DNA of 64,000 nucleotides. Origin: Comamonadaceae bacterium. GTDB lineage: Bacteria; Pseudomonadota; Gammaproteobacteria; Burkholderiales; Burkholderiaceae_C. Made by a program: the position numbers and the translations under genes. The first letter of the stretch is position 1. Every line of letters begins with the position of its first letter. The stretch is from assembly GCA_947454955.1 (NCBI GenBank), contig CANGLW010000010.1, forward strand, positions 1 to 64,000, in the 5' to 3' direction. The notes beneath the pieces were generated by a model that was not told the origin of the DNA, did no database searches, and saw nothing but the letters and a program-made list of their open reading frames with translations. Below, one piece after another: positions 9,246 through 18,335 of the stretch.

Positions 9246-11054
9246 ATGAACCATCCCGGCAAACACCCCGAAACCCAGGCGGTGGCTTTGGCCACCATGG
9301 ACGAGCTGCGCGAACGCATCCGCGCCAAAAGCAAACTCAAAGGCCGTCAGGCTGATGAGACCTCGCTCTCAGAGGTGCGCGCCCTGATTGGCGAACGCCC
9401 CGCAACTGGCCACCGCCGCGACTTGCTGATTGAGCACCTGCACAAGCTCAACGACGCTTACCGTTGCCTGCACGACCGCCACCTGGTGGCCCTGGCCAAA
9501 GAGATGAACCTGCCCATGGCCGAGGTGTACGAAGTCGCCACTTTTTATCACCACTTCGAGGTGGTGCGCGATGGCCATGCCCCAGGCTTGACGGTGCGGG
9601 TGTGCGATGGCCTGAGTTGCGAGCTGGCCGGCGCGCAAAACTTGTTGACCCGCTTGCCTGCCATCTTGGGCGCTGAGGTGCGTGTGGTGGCCGCACCCTG
9701 TGTGGGTCGGTGTGAGCAAGCGCCTGTTGCCGTGGTGCACCAAAACCCGGTGCTGCTGGCTACGCCTGAAGCTGTGGCGCAAGCGGTGAATTCGGGCCTG
9801 ACCCAACAAGCATCAAGCCAAGATGCTACGCAATTTGTAGCGGCTGACTTGGCTGAGCAAAGTATTTCTCCCCAACCTCAAGCGCAAGAGGTCTCGCCTG
9901 GCACCGTGCGTTACGCCGCTTACCGCGCGCAAGGTGGCTACGCTTTGGCAGTGGCTTTGAGCAGCGGTGTGCAAGACCCTGAAGCCGTGGTCAAAGCCAT
10001 GGAAGACTCGGGCCTGCGCGGCTTGGGTGGCGCAGGTTTTCCGGCCGGGCGCAAGTGGCGCATCGTGCGCGACCAACCTGCGCCGCGCCTCATGGCGGTC
10101 AATATCGACGAGGGCGAGCCAGGTACTTTCAAAGACCGCACCTACCTAGAGCGCGACCCGCACCGATTTTTAGAAGGTCTGTTGGTGGCCGCGCAAGTGG
10201 TGGGCACCGAGGCTTGTTACATCTATTTGCGCGACGAATACCACGGTTGCCGCGCTATCCTCGAGCAAGAACTTGCCGCCCTGCAAGCCAACCCGCCATG
10301 CCCCTTGCCCAAGATTGAACTGCGACGCGGCGCGGGCGCTTACATCTGCGGCGAAGAGTCGGCCATGATCGAGAGCATCGAAGGCAAACGTGGCGAGCCG
10401 CGCATGCGCCCGCCCTACATCGCACAAGTGGGTTTGTTCGGTCGCCCCACTTTAGAACACAACTTCGAGACGCTGTACTGGGTGCGCGACATCGTGCAGC
10501 GCGGCCCGCAGTGGTTCGCGTCTTTCGGACGCAATGGTCGCAAAGGCTTGCGGTCGTTCAGCTTGAGTGGGCGTGTGAAACACCCCGGCGTGAAGCTCGC
10601 GCCTGCGGGCATCACCGTGCGTGAGTTGATTGACGAGTATGGCGGCGGCATGCAAGACGGCCACGAGCTTTATGCCTACCTGCCCGGCGGCGCATCGGGC
10701 GGCATCTTGCCAGCGCACATGGACAACATCCCGCTGGACTTTGACACCTTGCAGCCGCACGGTTGCTTCATCGGCTCGGCCGCGGTGGTCATCCTCAGCC
10801 AGATGGATACCGCCAAGCAAGCCGCGCTCAACACCATGAAATTTTTCGCGCATGAGAGCTGTGGCCAATGCACGCCATGCCGCGTAGGCACCGCCAAAGC
10901 CGCGCAACTCATGGCCGAGCCTGTGTGGGACAACGACACCTTGCGTGACCTCAGCCAAGTGATGGGCGATGCCTCTATCTGTGGGTTAGGCCAGGCCGCG
11001 CCCAACCCCATCCGCTGTGTGCAGCAGTACTTCCCCCAGGAGTTGGGCCTATGA
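9246..11054 (+). CDS. fdsB: NAD-dependent formate dehydrogenase, fused gamma-beta (NuoE-NuoF type) diaphorase subunit
   Basis: One 602-residue chain joins two subunits that are separate (FdsG and FdsB) in Cupriavidus-type enzymes. Residues 1-180 are NuoE-like, with 2Fe-2S ligands C120 and C125 (VRVCDGLSCE) and C152 and C156 (APCVGRCE). From about residue 220 it is NuoF-like: the FMN/NAD region GLGGAGFPAGRKW and NIDEGEPGTFKDR, then ICGEESAMIESIEGKRGEPR, and the 4Fe-4S site ESCGQCTPCRVGT near residue 540. It should take electrons from the alpha subunit and reduce NAD+ in the cytosol. AAGG at 9235-9238 precedes the ATG. Its last four bases overlap the alpha-subunit start (ATGA), indicating translational coupling. 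Confidence 0.93.
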   Translation: MNHPGKHPETQAVALATMDELRERIRAKSKLKGRQADETSLSEVRALIGERPATGHRRDLLIEHLHKLNDAYRCLHDRHLVALAKEMNLPMAEVYEVATFYHHFEVVRDGHAPGLTVRVCDGLSCELAGAQNLLTRLPAILGAEVRVVAAPCVGRCEQAPVAVVHQNPVLLATPEAVAQAVNSGLTQQASSQDATQFVAADLAEQSISPQPQAQEVSPGTVRYAAYRAQGGYALAVALSSGVQDPEAVVKAMEDSGLRGLGGAGFPAGRKWRIVRDQPAPRLMAVNIDEGEPGTFKDRTYLERDPHRFLEGLLVAAQVVGTEACYIYLRDEYHGCRAILEQELAALQANPPCPLPKIELRRGAGAYICGEESAMIESIEGKRGEPRMRPPYIAQVGLFGRPTLEHNFETLYWVRDIVQRGPQWFASFGRNGRKGLRSFSLSGRVKHPGVKLAPAGITVRELIDEYGGGMQDGHELYAYLPGGASGGILPAHMDNIPLDFDTLQPHGCFIGSAAVVILSQMDTAKQAALNTMKFFAHESCGQCTPCRVGTAKAAQLMAEPVWDNDTLRDLSQVMGDASICGLGQAAPNPIRCVQQYFPQELGL

Positions 11055-14000
11055 ACGCGCCAACCAAACTCATTGAAATCCTGCCGGTGCAGGTGGCCCT
11101 CAAGCTCAACGGGCAAGACGTGCAAGCCTACGAGGGCGAAACGATTCTGACGGTGGCCAAGCGCGTGGGCATTGAGATTCCGCACCTTTGCTACAAGGAA
11201 GGTTACCGGGCTGATGGCAATTGCCGCGCCTGTGTGGTGGACATCAAGGGCGAGCGCACCTTGGCGCCGAGTTGCTGCCGCAGTGTGGCTGCGGGCATGG
11301 AGGTGTCGAGCCATTCTGAGCGTGCGGTCAAGAGCCAGAAGATGGTGCTGGAGATGCTGCTCTCGGACATGCCCGACACGGGGTACAAGTGGAATGACGA
11401 TGCTTTGTCTTCTGGTGTTGCTGGCTCTGATGGTTCGCAAGCTTTGTTGGTGGACGCGCCCAGCGATACGCCGGACACCTCATACGGCAAGCCGAAATCG
11501 GCGACCGGCGCACCGTTAGGCTCGTCTGGCGACGTTGCCGGTGGGCAACTCGAACAGCCGCTTGTTTCTGCTTCTGTTGGACAACATGGCGAGCTGAGTT
11601 TTTGGGCGGACCGCCTGGGCGTGTCGGTGCGGCCTGAGTTGAGGGCTTTGCGGCGTGAGCAGCCGGTGGCCGATGTCTCGCACCCGGCCATGGCGGTGAA
11701 CCTGGACGCGTGCATTCAGTGCAACCGTTGCGTGCGGGCTTGTCGCGAAGAGCAGGTCAACGATGTGATTGGCTACGCCCTGCGCGGCAACCACAGCCAA
11801 ATTGTGTTTGACCTGGACGACCCCATGGGCGCGAGTTCGTGCGTGGCTTGTGGCGAGTGTGTGCAGGCTTGCCCCACCGGCGCGCTGATGCCCAAGACGC
11901 GCATCGGCACACAGCAGGTCGACAAAAAAGTGGATTCGGTCTGCCCGTTCTGTGGTGTGGGTTGCTTGGTGACCTACAACGTCAAAGACAACAAAATTGT
12001 GAGCGTGGATGGGCGCGATGGCCCGGCCAACCACAAGCGTTTGTGTGTGAAGGGTCGGTTTGGCTATGACTACGCGCACAACCCGCAACGTCTGACCGTG
12101 CCGCTGATTCGCCGCGAAGGCGTGGCCAAAGATCCTGAGCTGCTCGAGACCCTCAACCGCGACAGCGCGGATTGGTCGGCGGTGTTCCGCGAGGCCACGT
12201 GGGAAGAAGCACTCGACCTGGCCGCTGGCAAGCTCAAACAGTTGCGCGACACCTTCGGCCCGAAATCACTCGCGGGTTTTGGCTCGGCCAAGGGCAGCAA
12301 CGAAGAGGCTTACCTGTTCCAAAAACTCGTGCGCACCGGCTTTGGCTCCAACAATGTGGACCACTGCACTCGCTTGTGCCATGCCTCCAGCGTGGCCGCA
12401 CTCTTGGAAGGTGTGGGCTCGGGTGCGGTGAGCAACCAGGTCAACGATGTGGCGCATTCCGACCTGATCGTGGTGATTGGTTCGAACCCCACAGCCAACC
12501 ACCCGGTGGCCGCCACCTGGATGAAAAACGCGGGAAAGGCCGGCACCAAAATTGTGTTGGCTGACCCGCGCGTGACCGACATCGGCAAGCACGCTTGGCG
12601 CACCATGCAGTTCAAGCCCGACACCGATGTGGCCATGATCAACGCGATGATCTACACCGTCATCGACGAAGGTTTGGTGGACGAGGCCTTTGTGCAGGCG
12701 CGCGCCAACAACTTCGAGGCGCTCAAGGCCAATGTGAAAGGCTACAGCCCCGAGGCGATGGAGCCGATTTGCGGTGTACCAGCGTCAGCCATTCGCGAGG
12801 TGGCGCGTGAATTTGCACGCGCCAAAGCCGCGATGATTTTGTGGGGCATGGGTGTGAGCCAGCACGTGCACGGCACCGACAACGTGCGCTGCTTGATTGC
12901 GCTGTGCACCGTCACCGGCCAAATTGGCAAACCCGGTTCGGGACTGCACCCGCTGCGTGGCCAAAACAATGTGCAGGGCGCCAGCGATGCGGGTTTGATC
13001 CCCATGATGTACCCCAACTACCAACGCGTGTCGAATAAAGACGCGCACGATTGGTTTGAGAACTTCTGGGGCCTGCCGCTGGACGACAAGCCTGGCTACA
13101 CCGTGGTGGAAATCATGCACAAAGCCCTGGCCGATGACAGCGACCCGCACAAGGTTCGCGGCATGTACATCGAGGGTGAAAACCCCGCCATGAGCGACCC
13201 TGATTTAAACCACGCTCGACACGCGCTGGCCTCGCTCGAACACCTGGTGGTGCAAGATATTTTCATGACCGAAACCGCCTGGCTGGCTGATGTGGTGCTG
13301 CCCGCGAGCGCCTGGCCTGAGAAAACCGGCACGGTCAGCAACACCGACCGCATGGTGCAACTCGGCCAAGCCGCGGTCACACCACCCGGCCAGGCCAAGT
13401 TGGATTTGTGGATCATTCAGCAAATCGCGCAGCGCATGGGGCCTTACGCTTCAGCGCGTCAAAAAACATCGGGCGCTGAAGTGCAAAGCGTGGCCTACGG
13501 TTACCCCGGCGAACATGCGGGTGTGGCTGCGGTGTATGAAGAAATGCGCCAGGCCATGCACGCGGCCATTTCGGGCATCACCTGGCAGCGGCTGCAAGCG
13601 CAGTCCAGCGTCACCTACCCATGCTTAACAGCCGAGGACCCTGGTCAGCCGATTGTGTTTATGGACAACTTCCCCACACCCACGGGCAAGGTGGATTTGG
13701 TGCCGGCTGACATCATCCCGGCCAACGAGCGGCCGGATGCGCAGTTCCCGTTTGTGCTGATCACCGGTCGCCAGTTGGAACATTGGCACACCGGCAGCAT
13801 GACGCGCCGCTCCACCGTGCTCGATGCGATTGAGCCCATGGCCACCGCCTCGATGTGCGGCGCAGACCTGGCCGAGTTGGGGCTGGAGGCGGGTGATGTC
13901 ATCACGATCGCCTCGCGCCGTGGCGAGGTGGTGCTGCATGTGCGCCGTGACGATGGCACCCCGCGCGGTGCGGTGTTCATGCCCTTTGCGTACTACGAAG

Positions 14001-14128
14001 CTGCGGCCAACCTGATCACCAATGCTGCACTCGACCCATTTGGCAAGATTCCGGAGTTCAAGTACTGCGCGGTGGCCATCCGTCGCGGTGGTCATGTGGC
14101 GCCTGTGCCGGGCTACCAGCCGCACTAG
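11051..14128 (+). CDS. fdsA: NAD-dependent formate dehydrogenase alpha subunit (molybdopterin-binding)
   Basis: The protein has 1025 residues. It opens with a 2Fe-2S ferredoxin domain (C47, C58, C61, C75). Two 4Fe-4S motifs follow, CIQCNRCVRAC from residue 221 and CVACGECVQAC after it. Next is the MGD-domain cluster CPFCGVGC, and the molybdopterin oxidoreductase body. The active-site region is CTRLCHASS: cysteine followed by histidine, so a Cys rather than selenocysteine enzyme. It oxidises formate to CO2 at a molybdenum or tungsten bis-MGD centre. The His-ligated HxxxCxxC cluster motif usually found after the 2Fe-2S domain is absent; residues 111-215 hold a Ser/Gly-rich linker with no cysteine. 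The small delta subunit FdsD was not found. Confidence 0.94.
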   Translation: MNAPTKLIEILPVQVALKLNGQDVQAYEGETILTVAKRVGIEIPHLCYKEGYRADGNCRACVVDIKGERTLAPSCCRSVAAGMEVSSHSERAVKSQKMVLEMLLSDMPDTGYKWNDDALSSGVAGSDGSQALLVDAPSDTPDTSYGKPKSATGAPLGSSGDVAGGQLEQPLVSASVGQHGELSFWADRLGVSVRPELRALRREQPVADVSHPAMAVNLDACIQCNRCVRACREEQVNDVIGYALRGNHSQIVFDLDDPMGASSCVACGECVQACPTGALMPKTRIGTQQVDKKVDSVCPFCGVGCLVTYNVKDNKIVSVDGRDGPANHKRLCVKGRFGYDYAHNPQRLTVPLIRREGVAKDPELLETLNRDSADWSAVFREATWEEALDLAAGKLKQLRDTFGPKSLAGFGSAKGSNEEAYLFQKLVRTGFGSNNVDHCTRLCHASSVAALLEGVGSGAVSNQVNDVAHSDLIVVIGSNPTANHPVAATWMKNAGKAGTKIVLADPRVTDIGKHAWRTMQFKPDTDVAMINAMIYTVIDEGLVDEAFVQARANNFEALKANVKGYSPEAMEPICGVPASAIREVAREFARAKAAMILWGMGVSQHVHGTDNVRCLIALCTVTGQIGKPGSGLHPLRGQNNVQGASDAGLIPMMYPNYQRVSNKDAHDWFENFWGLPLDDKPGYTVVEIMHKALADDSDPHKVRGMYIEGENPAMSDPDLNHARHALASLEHLVVQDIFMTETAWLADVVLPASAWPEKTGTVSNTDRMVQLGQAAVTPPGQAKLDLWIIQQIAQRMGPYASARQKTSGAEVQSVAYGYPGEHAGVAAVYEEMRQAMHAAISGITWQRLQAQSSVTYPCLTAEDPGQPIVFMDNFPTPTGKVDLVPADIIPANERPDAQFPFVLITGRQLEHWHTGSMTRRSTVLDAIEPMATASMCGADLAELGLEAGDVITIASRRGEVVLHVRRDDGTPRGAVFMPFAYYEAAANLITNAALDPFGKIPEFKYCAVAIRRGGHVAPVPGYQPH

Positions 14129-14140
14129 CTGCATAGATCT

Positions 14141-14164
14141 AAGTGGGACTACGTAGTCCCACTT
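14141..14164. promoter_or_regulatory. Perfect 24-bp palindrome between the fds module and the accessory genes
   Basis: The half-site AAGTGGGACTAC at 14141-14152 is followed directly by its exact reverse complement. It lies 12 bp after the fdsA stop and 27 bp before the next gene. As RNA it could fold into a 10-bp stem with an ACGT loop, but no T-run follows. A dyad operator or a transcript-boundary hairpin are both possible. Confidence 0.6.
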
Positions 14165-14191
14165 GCTCGCGGGTTAAAGGCTTCCGTTACA

Positions 14192-14818
14192 GTGGCAAGC
14201 CTTATGAACAACAGCACCTATGCCCGCGAGCACATCTGCCTGATGGTGGATGTGTTCATGCGCCAAGAGAAAATCGACGGCCCCATGAGCCGTTGGCAAC
14301 CTTGGCGTTGGGTGCTTGATGCGGTGCAGGTGTCTGACCTTGCGCCGCCCCCTGAACTCGACCTCAAACGCTGGTTGCCCAGCGATTTACCAGCGCCGCG
14401 TTTGGTGAGCCAAAACGATGACGGGCAACGTTGGTGCTTTGCCGGTTTCCCGGTGGTGCTGTTCCGTGACGATGCCGAAGGCTATTTTTTGAATGGCACC
14501 ACGCCTGACCCGTGTTGGTTTGTGATGTGGCGCATGGAAGAAGAAGCCACCGTGGCCGATGAGCCCGTGGCCCGTCCGCAGGCGGTGTCTTTGAGCTACC
14601 ACGACGCGGGCCGCTGGCTCGACTCGCAAGAGACGGTGGAGCAGTTGCCCGCACCCGCAGCGGTCATCGAGGAAATGATGGCCTTTGCGCAAGCGCATTA
14701 CACGCCCGAGCCGAAAAAGCGTTTGCGTCCCGACAGTTTTGTGCCCCTCAAAGACCGCTTTGGCCAACCCGCGAAAGTCACCACGAGCAAGATGCGCGGC
14801 GGAGGCCACCATGGTTGA
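14192..14818 (+). CDS. DUF3305 domain-containing protein, formate dehydrogenase accessory
   Basis: A 208-residue protein whose N-terminal part (ICLMVDVFMRQEKIDGPMSRW, then QPWRWVLDAVQV) matches the DUF3305 pattern as I recall it: a charged strand followed by W-x-P-x-x-W. The remainder looks globular and cytosolic. The frame opens at GTG 14192, which has AAAGG about 11 bp upstream. An ATG at 14204 (MNNSTYAREH) is the alternative start and has no clear ribosome site. It overlaps the following DUF3306 gene by 8 bp. The pair with a ferredoxin-like protein and TorD next to a Tat-exported formate dehydrogenase suggests a maturation role; the biochemical function is not known to me. Confidence 0.75.
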   Translation: MASLMNNSTYAREHICLMVDVFMRQEKIDGPMSRWQPWRWVLDAVQVSDLAPPPELDLKRWLPSDLPAPRLVSQNDDGQRWCFAGFPVVLFRDDAEGYFLNGTTPDPCWFVMWRMEEEATVADEPVARPQAVSLSYHDAGRWLDSQETVEQLPAPAAVIEEMMAFAQAHYTPEPKKRLRPDSFVPLKDRFGQPAKVTTSKMRGGGHHG

Positions 14819-15575
14819 CGACTTTCTGGGGCGTTGGTCGCAACGCAAGATCGCCATCAAAGAGGGCAAGCCGGTTGAAGAGGTCGTGCCTGCGGCCAAG
14901 CCTGCTGCCGCTGTCGATCAGGCATCAGCTGCGAACGCCAAGTCTCCCGCAACTGACAATCAAACTGGCTCTACTTCTGCACCTGCAGGCGTGTGGGGCC
15001 AACCCAATTTCCAAGCCTACGGTGCCCCAGCATCCGCACCTGTAACTGAAGTTGAGGCTGAGCCATCAGCCCCCGAGCCCCCACCGACCCTGGCGGATGC
15101 GCAAACCCTGACGCCGCAGTCCGACTTCAAACCTTACATGTCAGCGCAAGTCACCCCAGAGGTGCGCAACGCGGCCATGAAAAAGTTGTTTGCTGACCCG
15201 CACTTCAATGTGATGGACGGGCTGGACATTTACATCGACGACTACACCAAGCCCGACCCTTTGCCCATGTCGATGATGCGGCAAATGGCCAGCGCGAATT
15301 TCCTGGGTTTGTTTGACGACGAGAAAAAACAAGAAGCCGCTTTGGCTGCCGCAGAACAATCTGCGGATGCCAGCCCGAGCGAACCACAACTCAAGCCCGA
15401 AGCGCCTGAGCAGATGCCTGCGAATTTCGAAGCGCCTGAGCTTGCGAACCACGATGCGCAGGTGCCTGCGAACACGCAAGCAAGCCCACACGCCGCGCAA
15501 ACTTCACTCACACCCACCGGCGACACATCGCCTGATGACTCTTTGAAAATCGCCCATGACCACCCTGATTTGTGA
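14811..15575 (+). CDS. DUF3306 domain-containing protein, formate dehydrogenase accessory
   Basis: The ATG at 14811 with GGAGG at 14800-14804 gives 254 residues. The N-terminus MVDDFLGRWSQRKIAIKEG matches the DUF3306 hallmark FLxRWSxRK. An Ala/Pro/Ser-rich low-complexity stretch (residues about 25-95) follows. A conserved middle (VTPEVRNAAMKKLFADPHFNVMDG, then DIYIDDYTKPDP, residues about 110-150) is next, and then a second low-complexity Ala/Pro/Glu-rich tail. It has no membrane segment. The short conserved islands in disordered flanks look like a partner-binding protein. It overlaps the next gene by 20 bp. Function is unknown. Confidence 0.78.
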   Translation: MVDDFLGRWSQRKIAIKEGKPVEEVVPAAKPAAAVDQASAANAKSPATDNQTGSTSAPAGVWGQPNFQAYGAPASAPVTEVEAEPSAPEPPPTLADAQTLTPQSDFKPYMSAQVTPEVRNAAMKKLFADPHFNVMDGLDIYIDDYTKPDPLPMSMMRQMASANFLGLFDDEKKQEAALAAAEQSADASPSEPQLKPEAPEQMPANFEAPELANHDAQVPANTQASPHAAQTSLTPTGDTSPDDSLKIAHDHPDL

Positions 15576-17634
15576 CTGCAACAAAACCATGCCCCTGGAT
15601 GCCAAGGGCCTGGGCGCAGCCCTGGATGAAACCCTGACCGTCCACAGCACCCTGTGCCGCCGCGAGGCTGGCGCGTTCGAGCAAGCCCTCAAAGGCGGTG
15701 ACGAGGTGCTGGTGGCCTGCACCCAGGAAACCCGTTTGTTTGGCGAGATTGCGTCGCAAACCGCTGGCGCACAACCCGTGCATTTTGTGAACCTGCGCGA
15801 GACCGGGGGCTGGAGCAAAGACGCCGCCAAAGCCATGCCGAAAATGGCCGCGCTCTTGGCCGCAGCCCGTCTGCCAGCGCCCGAGCCGGTGCCCACCGTC
15901 ACTTACAAAAGCCAAGGGCGTGTGCTCATCATCGGCGCGCTCGACCGCGCTGAAGCGCTGGCCGCGCAACTCAGCGATGTGCTCGATGTCACCCTCTTCA
16001 GCACCGCCGCAGGCCAGGGCGGCATGCAAGAGCGCCAATACCCGGTCTTGGCCGGGCGCATCGATGGCCTCAAAGGCTGGCTCGGCGCATTCGAGCTGAG
16101 CTGGACACGAACCAACCCGATCGATTTGGATTTGTGCACCCGATGCAATGCCTGCGTGGAGGCCTGCCCGGAAGGCGCGATTGGCTTTGACTACCAAATT
16201 GATAGCAACAAGTGCAAATCACACCGTGCTTGCGTCAAGGTTTGTTCAGTGGCCGGCGCTATCGACTTCACCCGTGACCCTGAACAGCAAACCGACAACT
16301 TCGACCTGGTGCTCGACCTGCGCGACGCACCGGCCTTCACCCAGCACGCCCACCCCCAGGGTTACTTTCATGCGCCGCAGGCAGACATGCCCGTGCTCAT
16401 CCAACTGCGCGGCCTGGTGGGCGAGTTCGAGAAGCCCAAGTTTTTCCTCTACAAACAAAAACTCTGCGCCCACAGCCGCAATGAAAAAACCGGTTGCAAC
16501 GCGTGTGTGGACGTGTGCTCGGCCCAGGCCATCAGCTCCGAAGTGTCGCGCCAGCAAATCAAGGTCAACCCCAATTTGTGCGTGGGCTGCGGGGCTTGCA
16601 CCACGGTGTGCCCCAGCGGCGCGCTGACCTTTGCTTACCCCAAAGCTGCCGACCAGGGTGTCAAGCTCAAGACACTGCTCAGCACCTACACCCGCAGTGG
16701 CGGCAAGCAAGGGGCGATTCTTTTCCACAGCCAAGAAGCTGGCAGCCAGCTGCTGCAGCAACTCGGTCGTGCTGCGCGCATCGGCCGCGCGCATGGCGTG
16801 CCGGCGCGTGTGATGCCGGTGCCGGTGTGGCACACCGCCTCGCTGGGCTTGGAGGTCTGGCTCACCGCCGTGGCGTATGGCGCGGGCAATGTGTGGGTGC
16901 TGGTCACCGGCGAAGAAGCCCCTCAGTACTTGGATGCCCTGCGTACCCAAATGCAAGTGGCCCAAAGCATCTTGCATGGTTTGGGGTTGACCGGTGAACA
17001 CTTCAAGCTGCTGCATGTGAACCCCAAAACGCCGCAAGCTGTGGCCGAGTTGGACGCCATGCTGCAAGCGCCCAGCGCCATGCCCGTCAAGCAAACCGCG
17101 AGCTTTGCCATCCAGGCCGACAAGCGCGCCACCCTGGAGCTGGCACTGGACCACCTGGTGCAACACACCAGCCCTTCGCAAGAGGTGATTGCATTGCCCC
17201 AGGGCGCTTTGTTGGGTACGCTGGCCATCAACAAAGACGCTTGCACCATGTGCCTGAGCTGCATCAACGCCTGCCCGGCAGGTGCTTTGCAGGACAACCC
17301 GAACGCCCCGCAGCTCAAGTTCATCGAGAAAAACTGTGTGCAGTGCGGCTTGTGCGCCAAGACCTGCCCTGAGAGCGCCATCACCCTGGTGCCCCAACTC
17401 AAGCTGAGCAAAGAACGCAAAGAGCCGGTGGTGCTCAACGAGATGAAGCCTTATGCCTGCGTGCGATGCAGCAAACCCTTTGGCACCTTGAAGGCCATCG
17501 AGGCCATGCTGGGCAAGCTCGCCGGGCACTCGATGTTCCAGGGCGCTGCCCTGGAGCGTTTGAAAATGTGCGCCGATTGCCGCGTGATTGACCTCTACAC
17601 CGACCCCAACGAATCCCGCATCACTGACCTGTGA
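15556..17634 (+). CDS. Multi-cluster 4Fe-4S ferredoxin-like protein, formate dehydrogenase accessory
   Basis: A 692-residue cytosolic iron-sulfur protein. I count six ferredoxin-type motifs: CTRCNACVEAC, CKSHRACVKVC, CNACVDVC (preceded by other cysteines), CVGCGACTTVC, CTMCLSCINAC and CVQCGLCAKTC. Another four cysteines lie near the C-terminus (YACVRC and KMCADC). The N-terminal 190 residues carry no cluster motif but have a few conserved-looking cysteines (ICDC, CRRE). It has no signal peptide, so it acts in the cytosol, before export of the dehydrogenase. An electron-transfer or cluster/cofactor-insertion role in maturation is inferred from context only. Its stop overlaps the chaperone start (GTGA). 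Confidence 0.85.
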   Translation: MTTLICDCNKTMPLDAKGLGAALDETLTVHSTLCRREAGAFEQALKGGDEVLVACTQETRLFGEIASQTAGAQPVHFVNLRETGGWSKDAAKAMPKMAALLAAARLPAPEPVPTVTYKSQGRVLIIGALDRAEALAAQLSDVLDVTLFSTAAGQGGMQERQYPVLAGRIDGLKGWLGAFELSWTRTNPIDLDLCTRCNACVEACPEGAIGFDYQIDSNKCKSHRACVKVCSVAGAIDFTRDPEQQTDNFDLVLDLRDAPAFTQHAHPQGYFHAPQADMPVLIQLRGLVGEFEKPKFFLYKQKLCAHSRNEKTGCNACVDVCSAQAISSEVSRQQIKVNPNLCVGCGACTTVCPSGALTFAYPKAADQGVKLKTLLSTYTRSGGKQGAILFHSQEAGSQLLQQLGRAARIGRAHGVPARVMPVPVWHTASLGLEVWLTAVAYGAGNVWVLVTGEEAPQYLDALRTQMQVAQSILHGLGLTGEHFKLLHVNPKTPQAVAELDAMLQAPSAMPVKQTASFAIQADKRATLELALDHLVQHTSPSQEVIALPQGALLGTLAINKDACTMCLSCINACPAGALQDNPNAPQLKFIEKNCVQCGLCAKTCPESAITLVPQLKLSKERKEPVVLNEMKPYACVRCSKPFGTLKAIEAMLGKLAGHSMFQGAALERLKMCADCRVIDLYTDPNESRITDL

Positions 17635-18272
17635 ATGCGCCGCTCACGATGACCCTCCCTCAAGACCTCACATCTTCATCGGCCCTGGACGAAGAAACCG
17701 CGCGTGCCGAACTCTATGGCCTATTGGCTGCCCTGTATTACGCGCCGCCACCGCCTGAGTTGTTGGCCCAATTGCGGGTGGCGCCTACCGAAGCCCCGGC
17801 AGCGGGTGGCTTTTTGGAAGAGCCCTGGCGCCAGGTGGTGGCTGCGGCTCGTCAGCTCAGCGATGCTGAGGTTCAGGCCGAGTTCAATGGCTTGTTTTCG
17901 GGTGTGGGCAAACCTGAAGTGATGTTGTTTGGCTCGCACTACCTCAGCGGTTTTTTGAACGACAAGCCCTTGGCCCGCTTGCGCACCGACTTGACGGCCC
18001 TGGGGCTGGAGCGTGACGAGACCATGCCCGAAACCGAAGACCACATCACCTACCTGTTTGAGGTGATGCGCTACCTGATCGCGGGCGACGATGTGGCCAT
18101 TGCCAACCTGACGCACCAGCGTGTGTTCTTTGCCCAGCATGTGCAGCCCTGGGCCATGACCTTGTGCGACACCCTGGAGCAACACCCACGTGCGGTGTTT
18201 TATGGCGCTTTGGCTGGCTTGACCCGCGCCTTCTTGAGCGTGGAAACGCAAGGCTTTGACATGCTCGCTTGA
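17631..18272 (+). CDS. TorD/DmsD family molecular chaperone
   Basis: A 213-residue all-alpha protein beginning at a GTG that overlaps the preceding stop. It shows the TorD-family outline: ARAELYGLLAALYYAPPPPELL at residues 22-43, then QAEFNGLFSGVGKPEVMLFGSHYLSG, and PETEDHITYLFEVMRYLI near 125-142. The last resembles the E-x-D-H-x-x-x-x-x-E-x-M signature of these redox-enzyme maturation proteins. Such chaperones bind the Tat signal or folded precursor of a molybdoenzyme and hold it until cofactor loading is complete. The obvious client is the Tat-targeted dehydrogenase starting about 385 bp downstream. Confidence 0.88.
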   Translation: MNAPLTMTLPQDLTSSSALDEETARAELYGLLAALYYAPPPPELLAQLRVAPTEAPAAGGFLEEPWRQVVAAARQLSDAEVQAEFNGLFSGVGKPEVMLFGSHYLSGFLNDKPLARLRTDLTALGLERDETMPETEDHITYLFEVMRYLIAGDDVAIANLTHQRVFFAQHVQPWAMTLCDTLEQHPRAVFYGALAGLTRAFLSVETQGFDMLA

Positions 18273-18335
18273 CAGCCTTAGCTGCGAAGTCTTACATCAA
18301 GCTGAACGCGCCATAAGCCCTTGAAAACCTTGACT

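Noticed and set aside
14685-14810. Upstream extension of the DUF3306 frame
   Set aside because: It overlaps the DUF3305 gene, while ATG 14811 has a strong GGAGG and the family N-terminus.
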